Assembly (NCBI GenBank): GCA_029556335.1
Contig: JAKQFA010000030.1
Coordinates: 124,001-188,000, forward strand
DNA from: Methanobacteriota archaeon
GTDB lineage: Archaea; Methanobacteriota; Methanobacteria; Methanobacteriales; Methanobacteriaceae
DNA length: 64,000 bases
Direction of reading: 5' to 3'
The notes beneath the pieces were generated by a model. That model had not been told where the DNA came from, ran no database searches, and saw nothing but the letters and a program-made list of their open reading frames with translations. This document shows positions 29,326 through 39,461 of this stretch, in pieces (within the stretch, counting starts at the first letter, position 1; the number at the start of each line of letters is the position of its first letter). The position numbers were made by a program, and so were the translations under genes.

Positions 29326-29375
29326 AGTACAACAACAGTGTATATTAACAAATCTACAAAATTGAGGTGAATAAT

Positions 29376-29579
29376 ATGGAATTACCAATAGCTCCCATTG
29401 GAAGAATAATAAAGAACGCCGGTGCCGAAAGAGTTTCTGACGACGCAAGAGAAGCTCTGGCCAAAGCATTAGAAGAAAAAGGTGAAGCAATAGCCTTAGA
29501 CGCTGTAAAACTAGCTAAACACGCCGGTCGTAAAACTGTTAAAGCAGCTGACATTGAAATGGTCGTCAAAAAGTTGTAA
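29376..29579 (+). CDS. Archaeal histone, HMf/HMt type
   Basis: A 67-residue histone-fold protein starting [16 protein letters not shown] and ending [10 protein letters not shown]. The DNA-contact and dimer residues are conserved ([24 protein letters not shown]). It packages DNA as tetramers and longer hypernucleosome stacks. GAGGTGA precedes the ATG at 29376; the start nine bases earlier in the same frame is not needed. Codons are AT-richer than in its neighbours, as often seen in highly expressed genes here. A second histone lies at 42941. Confidence 0.97.
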   Translation: MELPIAPIGRIIKNAGAERVSDDAREALAKALEEKGEAIALDAVKLAKHAGRKTVKAADIEMVVKKL

Positions 29580-29588
29580 GTAACCTTA

Positions 29589-29640
29589 CACCTTTTTGTT
29601 ATCCTTTTTTTTAGCTACTTATTTTCCTATTTTCTTACTT
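29589..29640 (+). terminator. T-rich terminator after the first histone
   Basis: Successive T runs (TTTTTG, a run of eight Ts, ATTTTCC, ATTTTC) follow the histone stop. Archaeal RNA polymerase terminates in such U-rich tracts without needing a hairpin. Confidence 0.6.
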
Positions 29641-29720
29641 TTCCCTACTAGGACATTTTTTTATGGCACCATTTCTTAGTCCACCATGATCCCTGGTGGC
29701 ACTCATCCTGGTCCAATGAT

Positions 29721-29733
29721 AAGTATATATACC
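29721..29733 (+). promoter_or_regulatory. TATA candidate for the L7Ae operon
   Basis: AAGTATATATACC is the best TATA box in the 336-base gap ahead of L7Ae. It would give a leader of about 160 bases, long for an archaeon. A weaker AT stretch near 29780 is an alternative. Confidence 0.45.
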
Positions 29734-29829
29734 AATTCCAACTAATTTTTTGATATCTAATTTTAGATTCGAATTGCTTTTTATGAGTTTCAAAATTAGA
29801 ATTCATCATTGACGGTCATTTAACTGATC

Positions 29830-29877
29830 CGGCATGAGCTCTTACACCCCCTGAGGCGTGTAAGTTTGGATCTGCCG
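29830..29877 (+). promoter_or_regulatory. Structured leader element before L7Ae
   Basis: CGGCA (29830-29834) pairs with TGCCG (29873-29877), and CTTACAC (29841-29847) pairs with GTGTAAG (29858-29864). Between the two helices lies an asymmetric internal loop with a GA on each strand (TGAGCT and TTTGGATC); the apical loop contains CTGA. GA-containing asymmetric loops between two helices are the raw material of kink-turns, which L7Ae binds. Self-control of L7Ae through its leader has been described in Sulfolobus; extension to this leader is inference, and the strict kink-turn layout is not exact. Confidence 0.4.
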
Positions 29878-29915
29878 ATGGATGGTTGAAACCAGATGAA
29901 AAAGGAGGTAAATAA

Positions 29916-30287
29916 ATGGCAAAAGCAATGTATGTAAAATTTGATGTACCAAAAGAATTAGCTGACAAAGCCTACGAGGCCCTGGAGATAGCCCGGGACA
30001 CGGGTAAGATTACTAAGGGAACCAACGAGGTAACCAAGGCCATGGAAAGAGGCGAAGCACTACTTGTATTAATCGCAGAAGACATTGATCCACCTGAAAT
30101 AGCAGCTCACATGCCAGTACTGGCTGAGGAAAAGGAAATACCCTACGTATACATCCCTACCAAGGATGAACTGGGTGAAGCAGCCGGGCTAAATGTGGGA
30201 ACCGCATCTGCAAGCATTACTGATGCCGGCGAAGCCGCCGAACTCATCAAAGATGTAGCAGAGAAGGTGGAAGAACTCAAGAAATAA
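29916..30287 (+). CDS. rpl7ae: Ribosomal protein L7Ae (kink-turn RNA-binding protein)
   Basis: This 123-residue protein binds kink-turns in 23S rRNA, box C/D and H/ACA guide RNAs and RNase P RNA. The RNA-binding signatures [38 protein letters not shown] and [19 protein letters not shown] are conserved. AAAAAGGAGGT precedes the ATG. It heads a run of S28e, L24e, ndk and infB. Confidence 0.98.
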   Translation: MAKAMYVKFDVPKELADKAYEALEIARDTGKITKGTNEVTKAMERGEALLVLIAEDIDPPEIAAHMPVLAEEKEIPYVYIPTKDELGEAAGLNVGTASASITDAGEAAELIKDVAEKVEELKK

Positions 30288-30342
30288 TTAAGCTATTTCT
30301 AGAGAGAGGTTACCACCTTTCTCTTCTTACGAAGGTGATTAT

Positions 30343-30549
30343 ATGGAAGATGGAACTCCTGCCGAAGTAATAGAAGTCTTAAAGAGAACTGGCATGACTG
30401 GGGAAGTCATGCAGGTGAAGTGCAGGATACTGGACGGAAGGGATAAGGGTCGAATACTCACCAGGAACGTTATGGGAGCCATTAAAGAAGGCGACATCCT
30501 GATGCTCTTGGACACCATCCGGGAAGCCAAAGAAATACGCACACCCTAG
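30343..30549 (+). CDS. rps28e: Ribosomal protein S28e
   Basis: A 68-residue OB-fold small-subunit protein with the expected [20 protein letters not shown] start and the ARCRI-like [19 protein letters not shown] core, ending in REAKEIR. GAAGGTGATT precedes the ATG. It lies between L7Ae and L24e, the standard order in this lineage. Confidence 0.97.
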   Translation: MEDGTPAEVIEVLKRTGMTGEVMQVKCRILDGRDKGRILTRNVMGAIKEGDILMLLDTIREAKEIRTP

Positions 30550-30565
30550 AGGTTAAGGTGTTACT

Positions 30566-30727
30566 ATGAGAACTTGTTCATTCTGCGGAGAAGAAATAGA
30601 CGAGGGCACAGGGAAGATGTTCGTCAAAAAAGACGGTACAGTCTTCTTTTTCTGCAGCAGTAAATGTGAAAAAAACCGTATAAAACTGGGAAGAGTGCCT
30701 AGAAAGGTCAAGTGGGTTAAACAATGA
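30566..30727 (+). CDS. rpl24e: Ribosomal protein L24e
   Basis: A 53-residue zinc-ribbon protein: [18 protein letters not shown], then [12 protein letters not shown] and a basic tail [14 protein letters not shown]. The four cysteines (CxxC and CxxxC) bind zinc. TTAAGGTGTT precedes the ATG. Its TGA overlaps the ATG of ndk (ATGA), so the two are translationally coupled. It is easy to miss because of its size. Confidence 0.96.
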   Translation: MRTCSFCGEEIDEGTGKMFVKKDGTVFFFCSSKCEKNRIKLGRVPRKVKWVKQ

Positions 30728-31182
30728 AGGAAAAAAGCTTCGTTATGTTAAAACCCGATGCAGTACTGCGTCGATTGACTGGTAAGATCCTGACCCGTTT
30801 CGAGGAGCGCGGACTGGAGATAGTGGCTGCCAAGATGATGGTCATCCCCCGGGAACTGGCCCAGCAACACTACGCCGAACATGAGGAAAAACCTTTCTTC
30901 ACTGACCTGGTGGAGTACATAACCTCCGGTCCAGTCCTGGCAACAGTGATTGAAGGAGAAGAATGCATCACCCTCATCCGTAAAATGGTGGGGGCCACTA
31001 ATCCTAAAGAAGCTGATACAGGAACCATCAGGGGTGATTATGCCATTGACACTGGTCGAAACATAATACACGCCTCTGATTCTCCAGCATCTGCAGAAAG
31101 GGAAATAGGGCTCTTTTTCAAGATGGATGAAATATGTGATTGTTCCTTCCCGGACCGGGAATGGATACAGGAAGAACCTTAA
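30724..31182 (+). CDS. ndk: Nucleoside diphosphate kinase
   Basis: A 152-residue enzyme that equilibrates NTP pools through a phosphohistidine. The motif [20 protein letters not shown] contains the catalytic His, and [11 protein letters not shown] lies just before it. The start [12 protein letters not shown] is typical. It is co-translated with L24e. Confidence 0.97.
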   Translation: MKEKSFVMLKPDAVLRRLTGKILTRFEERGLEIVAAKMMVIPRELAQQHYAEHEEKPFFTDLVEYITSGPVLATVIEGEECITLIRKMVGATNPKEADTGTIRGDYAIDTGRNIIHASDSPASAEREIGLFFKMDEICDCSFPDREWIQEEP

Positions 31183-31263
31183 TTTACAAATACTTAGGGC
31201 CTTAAATTTTTTTGGTGCTCTACACTTTTTAAAGGGCGCTTTTTAGTAAGAGGGTTGAAAAAC

Positions 31264-33039
31264 TTGAAGATCAGATCACCAATTGTATCTGTACTGGGCC
31301 ATGTGGACCATGGAAAAACCACTCTCCTAGATTATATAAGGGGCAGTTTCATAGCCCAGAAGGAAGCCGGGGGCATAACCCAGCACATCGGAGCCACTGA
31401 GATTCCCATGGAAGCCATTGAGTCCATCTGCAGCCAGTTCATCCAGAAACTGGAGATCCGGGAAAGTCTGCCCGGCCTGTTCTTCATTGACACCCCTGGC
31501 CATGAAGCATTCACCACCCTCCGTAAAAGGGGTGGAGCCCTAGCTGACCTGGCTGTGCTGATGGTGGACCTCAACGAGGGCTTCAAACCCCAGACCTACG
31601 AGGCCCTTAACATCCTTAAAATGTACCAAACCCCCTTCGTGGTGGGTGCCAACAAGATAGATCGGATACCTGGCTGGCATATCCACGAAAAAGAACCATT
31701 CAACAAGACTTACAACAAACAAAACCCCCAGGTACAGGTTGCTCTTGACAACCAGGTCTACGAACTGGTGGGAATTCTCCACCAGGAGGGTTTTGAATCG
31801 GAACGCTTCGACCGGGTGAGGGACTTCGCCAGGCAGGTAAGCATCATCCCCATCAGTGCCAAGACTGGTGAGGGAATCGCTGAACTTTTAACCATGCTCC
31901 TGGGATTGGCCCAGCAGTACCTCCAGGAGCAGTTGCAGATAGAAACCCATGCCCCGGCTAAGGGAACTATCCTGGAAGTAAAGGAAGAAGTGGGACTGGG
32001 AACCACCATCGACGCCGTCATATACGATGGAGTGCTTAAAAAGGATGATAAAATCGCCCTGACCACCAGGGACGATGTTCTGGTCACCAAAATAAGATCG
32101 CTGCTAAAACCCAACCCCCTGGAGGAGATAAGAGACGCTAAAAAACGCTTCCAGAAGGTGGATGAAGTGGTGGCTGCGGCTGGAATCAAGATCGTGGCCC
32201 CCAACATCGAGAACGTTGTATCTGGCTCTCCTTTGCGGGTGGCCCGCGGAGACCTGGAGGAGGTTAAAGAAAACATACTCCAGGAGATGGAAAAGATAAA
32301 GGTCCAGACAGACGAAGTGGGCGTGGTGGCCAAAGCAGATACCCTGGGATCCCTGGAAGCCCTCCTGAACATCCTCAAGGACATGGAGATACCAATCCGC
32401 TCTGCAGACATTGGTGATGTTTCCCGTAGGGATGTCATTGAGGCCTCCATAGTTAAGGATGAAGAACCCCTCTACGGGGTGATCATCGCCTTCAACGTCA
32501 AGATCCTTCCTTCGGCTACAGGGGAACTCAAGAACAGGGAAGTGAAACTCTTCTCTGCAGATGTCATCTACCAGCTTACCGAGGAATACCAGGAATGGCT
32601 GGATGCCGCAGAAAAACGGCGCAAGGAGGAATGGCTGGATGCCATAATCAGACCAGCCAAGATCCGGATCATACCAAAACTCATATTCCGCCAGAGCAAA
32701 CCCGCCATCGCCGGGGTGGAAATCCTCTCCGGCACCATCAAGAAGGGATACGGCTTGATAAGCCAAGACGGAGTAAGGGTGGGTAGTGTGGAAAGCATGC
32801 AGGACAAGGGAGATAACCTGATCGCTGCTTCCAAGGGCGTTAAGGTGGCCATGGCCATTAAAGACGGAGTGTTTGGCCGCAACCTGGATGAAGGGGATGA
32901 GCTCTATGTGGACATCCCTGAGAATCATTACCAGATCCTGGAGAGAGAGTTTAAGGGTAAGCTCACCGAGGATGAACTCCAACTTCTGGATGAGATCGTC
33001 CAGTTAAAGAGGAAGGCTGATCCTAACTGGGGAATGTGA
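31264..33039 (+). CDS. infB: Translation initiation factor aIF5B (IF-2 family)
   Basis: About 591 residues. This GTPase promotes subunit joining and initiator tRNA positioning. G1 is [11 protein letters not shown]3 DTPGHEAF, G4 NKID. The remaining domains II-IV follow without interruption. The second TTG (31264) is chosen: it yields the conserved [16 protein letters not shown] start and lies nine bases from AAGAGGG, while the first TTG (31255) touches the binding site. Confidence 0.96.
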   Translation: MKIRSPIVSVLGHVDHGKTTLLDYIRGSFIAQKEAGGITQHIGATEIPMEAIESICSQFIQKLEIRESLPGLFFIDTPGHEAFTTLRKRGGALADLAVLMVDLNEGFKPQTYEALNILKMYQTPFVVGANKIDRIPGWHIHEKEPFNKTYNKQNPQVQVALDNQVYELVGILHQEGFESERFDRVRDFARQVSIIPISAKTGEGIAELLTMLLGLAQQYLQEQLQIETHAPAKGTILEVKEEVGLGTTIDAVIYDGVLKKDDKIALTTRDDVLVTKIRSLLKPNPLEEIRDAKKRFQKVDEVVAAAGIKIVAPNIENVVSGSPLRVARGDLEEVKENILQEMEKIKVQTDEVGVVAKADTLGSLEALLNILKDMEIPIRSADIGDVSRRDVIEASIVKDEEPLYGVIIAFNVKILPSATGELKNREVKLFSADVIYQLTEEYQEWLDAAEKRRKEEWLDAIIRPAKIRIIPKLIFRQSKPAIAGVEILSGTIKKGYGLISQDGVRVGSVESMQDKGDNLIAASKGVKVAMAIKDGVFGRNLDEGDELYVDIPENHYQILEREFKGKLTEDELQLLDEIVQLKRKADPNWGM

Positions 33040-33082
33040 GTTAGATTTCTTCAATAAAAGCATAAAAACCGATAAATAGTAT

Positions 33083-33093
33083 AATATATATAG
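33083..33093 (+). promoter_or_regulatory. TATA promoter of the S6e operon
   Basis: AATATATATAG sits about 30 bases before the TTG of S6e. With GGAGGAGAT next to the start codon, the predicted leader is only a few bases to about 10 bases long. Confidence 0.55.
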
Positions 33094-33117
33094 CAGAGTT
33101 AAGATGGAGGAGATAGA

Positions 33118-33498
33118 TTGGCATTTAAACTGGTTGTTTCAGAAGGTAAAAATAGTCATCAAATGGAAGTGGAGGCTGCTTTATCCAAGAAACTCATAGG
33201 ATTAAAGATTGGTGAAGAATTTGACGCTTCTATGGTGGGCTTGGAAGGCTACCAACTGCGCATAACTGGAGGGAGTGATAAAAACGGTTTCCCCATGAAA
33301 AAGGATGTGGATGGACCGCGACGGATAAAAAGTCTCCTTTCAGGCGGAGTTGGGTTTAAATCCACCCGTAAAGGTCAGAGAAGGAGGAAAACCGTCCGTG
33401 GGAACACCCTGTCTGATGATATCGTCCAGGTGAACACCGTTGTGGTGAAGAAGGGTGAAAAGAACCTTACCCAACTGATGGAAGGTAGCGAAGAATAA
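33118..33498 (+). CDS. rps6e: Ribosomal protein S6e
   Basis: A 126-residue small-subunit protein with FKLVVSEGKNSHQMEV, the GYQLRITGGSDKNGFPMKKD segment and the basic RKGQRRRKTVRGNT motif. Translation begins with TTG after GGAGGAGAT. The aIF2-gamma gene follows after 21 bases, the usual archaeal pairing. Confidence 0.96.
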   Translation: MAFKLVVSEGKNSHQMEVEAALSKKLIGLKIGEEFDASMVGLEGYQLRITGGSDKNGFPMKKDVDGPRRIKSLLSGGVGFKSTRKGQRRRKTVRGNTLSDDIVQVNTVVVKKGEKNLTQLMEGSEE

Positions 33499-33519
33499 AG
33501 ATAAAAAAAGGTGTAGTCC

Positions 33520-34746
33520 GTGAAAGTACAGTCTGAAATCAATATCGGGTTAGTAGGACACGTGGACCATGGGAAAACCACCCTAACCAAGGCCCTATCT
33601 GGAATATGGACAGATACTCACAGTGAAGAAACTAAAAGGGGCATATCTATACGACTGGGCTATGCGGACATCACCTTCCGCCGGTGCATGGAGTGTCCCA
33701 TACCCCAGTGTTACACCACCTCCCTGGTTTGTGAACACTGTGGAAGTGAAACCCAGACCATCCGGAAGGTTTCTTTTGTGGATTCCCCAGGGCACGAAAC
33801 CCTGATGGCCACCATGCTCTCCGGAGCAGCTATAATGGATGGAGCCATCCTGGTCATCGCTGCCAACGAGCCCTGTCCCCAGCCCCAGACCAAGGAGCAT
33901 CTCATGGCCCTGGATGTCATTGGAGTCACCGAGGTCATCGTGGTGCAGAACAAGATCGACATCGTCTCCCGGGAGAGGGCCATGGAGAGTTACCAGGAGA
34001 TCAAGGAATTCGTGAAGGGTACCTGTGCCGAAGACGCACCCATCATACCAGTCTCTGCCCAGCAGGGCGCCAACATCGACATACTAATTGAAACCATACA
34101 TCACCAGATTAGAACCCCCCGCAGATCACTCCGGAAAGCTCCCCGCCTACACGTGGCCCGGTCCTTTGATATAAACCGTCCAGGCTGCACCCCGGAAAAT
34201 ATCCAGGGCGGAGTGATTGGCGGATCCCTAATCCAGGGGAAGTTGAAGTTGGGGGATGAGATTGAGGTGAAACCGGGAATTCAGATAAAAAATAAGGGTA
34301 AAATGGAATGGATGAGCCTAATATCCAACATCACCGGACTGGTGGCCGGTGGGGAATCAGTGGAGGAAGTAGGGCCGGGTGGCCTCATTGGAGTGGGGAC
34401 CAACCTGGATCCATCCCTTACCAAGGCCGACTCCCTCTCCGGCTCCGTGGCTGGTAGGCCCGGAACTTTACCGGACATCCTGCACCAGTTCACCATGAAA
34501 ACCCATCTACTGGAACGGGTGGTGGGTACCAAGGAAGAGAAGGCTGTGGAGCCCATCAAGTCTTCCGAGCCCCTGATGATAAATATTGGAACCTCCACCA
34601 CCATTGGCGTGGTTACCAGCGCCCGTAAAAATGAAGTGGATGTCAAACTCAAATTACCAGTCTGTGCCGAGGCTGGGCAGAGAGCGGCTCTCAGTCGGAG
34701 GGTGGGTGCCAGGTGGAGGTTAATCGGTTATGGAATCATCAAATAG
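33520..34746 (+). CDS. eif2g: Translation initiation factor aIF2, gamma subunit
   Basis: This 408-residue GTPase binds initiator Met-tRNA. G1 is [17 protein letters not shown]3 [14 protein letters not shown]4 QNKIDIV. The gamma-specific zinc knuckle is present (CMECPIPQC and CEHCGS), as is the [19 protein letters not shown] segment of domain II. GTG start. The coding end overlaps the ATG (34730) of the frame-disrupted PIN gene. Confidence 0.97.
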   Translation: MKVQSEINIGLVGHVDHGKTTLTKALSGIWTDTHSEETKRGISIRLGYADITFRRCMECPIPQCYTTSLVCEHCGSETQTIRKVSFVDSPGHETLMATMLSGAAIMDGAILVIAANEPCPQPQTKEHLMALDVIGVTEVIVVQNKIDIVSRERAMESYQEIKEFVKGTCAEDAPIIPVSAQQGANIDILIETIHHQIRTPRRSLRKAPRLHVARSFDINRPGCTPENIQGGVIGGSLIQGKLKLGDEIEVKPGIQIKNKGKMEWMSLISNITGLVAGGESVEEVGPGGLIGVGTNLDPSLTKADSLSGSVAGRPGTLPDILHQFTMKTHLLERVVGTKEEKAVEPIKSSEPLMINIGTSTTIGVVTSARKNEVDVKLKLPVCAEAGQRAALSRRVGARWRLIGYGIIK

Positions 34747-35136
34747 GGAAGCCCTGGTGGATGCAAATTTTTTATGACCACCACCCAGTTCCCGGTGGAT
34801 GTGGTGGTGGAGTTGGAGAACATCCTACCATCCCATAAACTCCTGGTTCCCTCCTACGTCTTGGAGGAACTGGAGAACATTAAAAGGCGATCCCGGGGTA
34901 AAAATCGTGTCGCAGCTTCAGTGTCCATTAAGATAGCCCAGAATCCCCCCTTCCAGGTGCGGGAAATGGAACGGGGCAGGAATGAAAGGGTGGATGATGC
35001 TCTCCTAAGGCACTCCCGAGTGTTGTGCACCAACGACAGGGAGCTGAGACGAAGAGCAAGGGAGAAGGGCATAACCGTGGTATACCTTCGACAAAAAAGA
35101 TATCTGAGTATAGATGGGCATTTGAGCCTGGAATAA
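34730..35136 (+). pseudogene. PIN-domain protein gene split by a frameshift at a T6 run
   Basis: From the ATG at 34730 (ribosome-binding site GGAGGTTA, overlapping the aIF2-gamma stop) the frame reads [15 protein letters not shown] and stops at TGA 34775-34777. The VDANFL strand carries the first catalytic Asp of a PIN nuclease. One frame over, from 34774, the rest of the PIN domain continues without a break (TTTQFPVDVVVELENILPSH, LCTNDRELRRRAREKGI) to 35136. The junction is a run of six Ts at 34768-34773; a seventh base restores one ~135-residue protein. The downstream frame alone lacks the catalytic Asp. Possible causes are real inactivation, a homopolymer sequencing error or frame slippage. 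Confidence 0.75.
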
Positions 35137-35190
35137 AAATTTACCATCATTAATTAATTACATCATCACATATTATTGGAGGAAAAACCT

Positions 35191-35712
35191 ATGAATCTCT
35201 GGAAGGACCTGGAAAGCGGACCATCCGCCCCGGAAGTTGTATACGCTGTTATTGAAATACCCCGAGGATCCCGGAACAAGTATGAATATGATAAGGATAT
35301 GGAAGCCTTTGCCCTGGATCGGGTGCTCTACTCACCAGTCCATTACCCGGCAGAGTACGGCATCATCCCCCAGACCCTGTACGATGACGGTGACCCCATG
35401 GACATCATGGTACTCATGGAACAGCCCACCTTCCCTGGTTGCATCATTGAAAGCCGGGCCATTGGTATGATGAGGATGATCGACGGCGGTGACCAGGATG
35501 ATAAGATCCTGGCGGTGCCCACCCAGGACCCCCGCTACCAGGAGGTTCAGGACTTGGAGGACGTTGCCCCCCACCTTTTAAAGGAGATAGCACAGTTCTT
35601 CCAGGACTACAAAGCTCTGGAAGGAAAAGAAACCGAAGTCCAAGGATGGGTTGGTAAAGAAGAGGCTTTCAAGGCTATAAAACATTCTATTGAGCTTTAT
35701 AAAAAGATGTGA
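35191..35712 (+). CDS. ppa: Inorganic pyrophosphatase, family I
   Basis: A 173-residue soluble pyrophosphatase that pulls biosynthetic reactions forward by removing PPi. Metal and phosphate ligands are in [38 protein letters not shown] and the [10 protein letters not shown] loop. GGAGGAAAAACCT precedes the ATG at 35191. Confidence 0.97.
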   Translation: MNLWKDLESGPSAPEVVYAVIEIPRGSRNKYEYDKDMEAFALDRVLYSPVHYPAEYGIIPQTLYDDGDPMDIMVLMEQPTFPGCIIESRAIGMMRMIDGGDQDDKILAVPTQDPRYQEVQDLEDVAPHLLKEIAQFFQDYKALEGKETEVQGWVGKEEAFKAIKHSIELYKKM

Positions 35713-35762
35713 AGCCTGAGGTTCATGGTTAAATCATAAGAAGTTATCTAAGAGGGATTTGT

Positions 35763-36329
35763 TTGTATTTAGTATCCAAAATTGAGGACACGGTGCGGAT
35801 CCCACCCCACCGTTTCGAGGAGCCTCTGCAGGAAGTGGCAGCCGAGATCCTCAACAAAAACTACATGGGAAAGATCGACAAGAAGATGGGCCTCATGGTC
35901 ACTGTCAAGGAGATTGAGGATATCGGTGTGGGCAAAGTCATCATGGGAGATGGAGCCGCCTACCATGACGTGGTGTTCACCGCCCTGTTTTTCAAACCAG
36001 AACTCCACGAGATCGTGGTGGGTGAGGTTATAGAAGTCACTGACTTCGGTGCCTTTGTACGCATAGGTCCCATGGACGGCCTGGTACACGTTTCCCAGGT
36101 CACTGATGATTACATAAACTACGATGCCAAGAGAGGCGCCCTCCTGGGTAAGGAATCCAAGAAAAGCTTGGAGGAGGGCAACCATGTCCGGGGCCGTATC
36201 GTGGCCTTGAGCCTTAAAGAAAAATCCGCCGAAACCAAAATCGGACTCACCATGAGACAACCCGGACTAGGTAGGCTGGAATGGATCAAGGAAGAGAAAG
36301 AAAAAGCTAAAAAGAAGGGGAAAAGTTAA
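35763..36329 (+). CDS. rpoE1: DNA-directed RNA polymerase subunit Rpo7 (RpoE')
   Basis: This 188-residue stalk subunit of archaeal RNA polymerase binds nascent RNA together with Rpo4. The N-terminal RNP-like domain ([20 protein letters not shown]) is followed by an S1 domain ([27 protein letters not shown]) and a basic tail. TTG start after GAGGGA. Its stop abuts the ATG of spt4. Confidence 0.96.
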   Translation: MYLVSKIEDTVRIPPHRFEEPLQEVAAEILNKNYMGKIDKKMGLMVTVKEIEDIGVGKVIMGDGAAYHDVVFTALFFKPELHEIVVGEVIEVTDFGAFVRIGPMDGLVHVSQVTDDYINYDAKRGALLGKESKKSLEEGNHVRGRIVALSLKEKSAETKIGLTMRQPGLGRLEWIKEEKEKAKKKGKS

Positions 36330-36512
36330 ATGGTTACCAAAGCCTGTACCAGGTGTCACCGTATAGTGGAGGGTGACTTGTGCGAAGTGTGCAACCTGGC
36401 CACCTCCAAGAACTGGAGTGGTTTTCTGATTATAGTAGACCCTGAAAAATCCCACATCGCCCGGGACCTCAAAATCCAAGAGGCAGGAGAATATGCCCTG
36501 AGGGTTCGCTAG
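36330..36512 (+). CDS. spt4: Transcription elongation factor Spt4 (RpoE'')
   Basis: A 60-residue zinc-ribbon protein: [18 protein letters not shown] holds the four zinc cysteines, followed by [19 protein letters not shown]. With Spt5 it increases RNA polymerase processivity. No spacer separates it from rpoE1, and its TAG overlaps the next gene's GTG by one base. Confidence 0.96.
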   Translation: MVTKACTRCHRIVEGDLCEVCNLATSKNWSGFLIIVDPEKSHIARDLKIQEAGEYALRVR

Positions 36513-37018
36513 TGTTAGTCCTAAAAAAAAATTTGAGACCAGAGTTTAAAAAAGCCATTGGCACCCTTTATCCATCCCTGGATGATGCTGAGGATTTTCT
36601 GGCCTCCCAAGAACCAGACACTCTCCTGGTTTCAGTGGGTGATGTTACCACCCGGAACCTGCAGGAGCAGGGACTGATCCCCCACCTGGGGATTATCGAC
36701 CAGCAGGTGGAAAGAAAACCAGCCCCACAGGATATAGTCTACGATAATGTAACCCTGAAAGCGGATAACCCCGCTGGTACAGTGACCCGTGAACTATGGG
36801 ATGCTGTGGAACAGGGATTTCAGTTGATAAAAGCCGGATACCGCGTTCTGATCCTGGTTAAGGGTGAAGAAGATTTAGCGGTTGTTCCCGCTGTAATTCT
36901 AGCCCCTCCTGGTTCACTGGTCCTCTATGGCCAGCCCGGGGAGGGTGTGGTGATTTGTGAAGTTGACCGCCTGAGAGATAAAGTTATTAAGATGAAAGAG
37001 ATGCTAATGGAGGAATAA
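36512..37018 (+). CDS. GTP-dependent dephospho-CoA kinase (DUF359)
   Basis: A 168-residue protein of the archaeal DUF359 family, shown in other archaea to phosphorylate dephospho-CoA with GTP, the last step of CoA synthesis. Motifs seen are [30 protein letters not shown] and the [20 protein letters not shown] segment with its acidic nucleotide/metal residues. GTG start, overlapping spt4 by one base. It sits inside a transcription/translation operon. Confidence 0.9.
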   Translation: MLVLKKNLRPEFKKAIGTLYPSLDDAEDFLASQEPDTLLVSVGDVTTRNLQEQGLIPHLGIIDQQVERKPAPQDIVYDNVTLKADNPAGTVTRELWDAVEQGFQLIKAGYRVLILVKGEEDLAVVPAVILAPPGSLVLYGQPGEGVVICEVDRLRDKVIKMKEMLMEE

Positions 37019-37019
37019 G

Positions 37020-37325
37020 ATGGAAATTGATATTAAAGAAAAAGTTGAAAATCCACTTCTAAACCGGACAGAAATAAGATTCGACTGTCTGTATCAAGGA
37101 GAAGCTACTCCAAAAGTTTTAGATGTTAAAAACAGACTGGTCGCAGTTTTGAATGTGGACAAAGACCTTTTGGTAGTGGATAAAATGAAGCCCAGTTACG
37201 GTGAAGGCCGATCCGAGGGCTACGCCAAGTTGTACGACTCTCCGGACCATCTGTCCCAGGTGGAAAGGGACCATGTTGTGGTCAAGAACCAGGAGAAAAC
37301 CACCCCAGAAAGTGAAGAAGAATAA
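37020..37325 (+). CDS. rps24e: Ribosomal protein S24e
   Basis: A 101-residue small-subunit protein with NPLLNRTEIRFDCLYQGEAT and the conserved SYGEGRSEGYAKLYDS motif. The C-terminus is acidic (PESEEE). It follows the dephospho-CoA kinase by one base and precedes S27ae. Confidence 0.96.
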   Translation: MEIDIKEKVENPLLNRTEIRFDCLYQGEATPKVLDVKNRLVAVLNVDKDLLVVDKMKPSYGEGRSEGYAKLYDSPDHLSQVERDHVVVKNQEKTTPESEEE

Positions 37326-37344
37326 AACACCTGAGGATTTTAAT

Positions 37345-37506
37345 ATGAAAAAGTACCAGCTTTACGAAGTTAAAGATAACAAACTCGTCCGTAAGAATCC
37401 AGAGTGTGTACGATGCTCCCACGGAGTCTTCATGGCGGACCATGGAGATCGTTACACCTGTGGTAAATGCGGATACACCCAATGGAAGGGTAAAGAAAAG
37501 AAATAG
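37345..37506 (+). CDS. rps27ae: Ribosomal protein S27ae
   Basis: A 53-residue zinc protein: NPECVRCSHGVFMADHGDRY followed by CGKCGYTQW. The CxxC pairs bind zinc. In eukaryotes the homologue is made as a ubiquitin fusion; here it is free. The ATG at 37345 is used rather than an upstream frame overlapping S24e. Confidence 0.96.
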   Translation: MKKYQLYEVKDNKLVRKNPECVRCSHGVFMADHGDRYTCGKCGYTQWKGKEKK

Positions 37507-37518
37507 GTTGGATTGATT

Positions 37519-38928
<1,410 letters not shown>

Positions 38929-39025
38929 GTTTTTTTTGCCTGTTTCCCGGTCACCATCCACCGTCATTCGAAGAACTGTCATCATACTTTCCTACTCCGG
39001 GTGCGGTGGGGGGCAGGGACCTTCT

Positions 39026-39217
39026 TTACCATACATCTTCCCAGACTTTTTTCTTCTGGAATTCCTTCCGTATTTCACAGGCCAGTTCCTCATCTTCAAT
39101 AATCACCGCCCCGTGGTAGCCGCAGTCCATGCAGTCCCAGATGGATCCCATCTGGGGTATCAGCCATTTTATATTGTTAGATCCACATCGGGGGCAGTAT
39201 TTCCCATGTTTGGTCAG
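39026..39217 (-). CDS. Small zinc-ribbon protein with a non-ATG start
   Basis: The minus-strand frame reads TKHGKYCPRCGSNNIKWLI, then IWDCMDCGYHGAVIIEDEEL and a basic end (KEFQKKKVWEDVW), giving about 63 residues. Two CxxC knuckles form a rubredoxin-like zinc ribbon. No ATG, GTG or TTG fits; the most plausible initiator is the CTG at 39217, just after AAGGAAGTGAT. Coding-like composition and the intact ribbon support a real gene despite the odd start. It converges on argH. Confidence 0.55.
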   Translation of the reverse strand: MTKHGKYCPRCGSNNIKWLIPQMGSIWDCMDCGYHGAVIIEDEELACEIRKEFQKKKVWEDVW

Positions 39218-39320
39218 ATTATCACTTCCTTGTATGAGTATTTATCCAGTGTTGAACTGGTAAGATCCACCTAGTCCCTCTTGACAACCTATATAGTGCT
39301 CCTTTTACAAAAGTATAGGT

Positions 39321-39461
39321 ATGGAAAAAGAATATATTCGCCAGATAATCGGAATCGCGGCTATTATTATCGGGATCCTCCTATTCATATATCCCCAAAT
39401 GGTGGGTTACTTGGTGGGAGTGTTCCTCCTGGCCTACGGTATAGTAGAATTAATTAAATAA
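39321..39461 (+). CDS. DUF3096-like small membrane protein
   Basis: A 46-residue protein starting MEKEYIRQIIGIAAIIIGIL, with two closely spaced hydrophobic segments separated by YPQMVGY, ending GIVELIK. The pattern matches the DUF3096 family of short two-helix membrane proteins, of unknown function. TATAGGT lies directly before the ATG, so the message may be leaderless or short-leadered. Its last eight bases overlap the end of the convergent PP-loop gene. Confidence 0.65.
   Translation: MEKEYIRQIIGIAAIIIGILLFIYPQMVGYLVGVFLLAYGIVELIK

Noticed and set aside
29140..29375. Search for tRNA or other RNA genes in this and the other intergenic gaps
   Set aside because: No cloverleaf, CCA-adjacent acceptor stem or T-loop consensus was seen by eye in any gap.
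32104..32982. 292-codon minus-strand frame opposite infB
   Set aside because: Antisense shadow of a highly conserved GTPase gene; no start signals and a histidine- and leucine-heavy composition typical of shadow frames.
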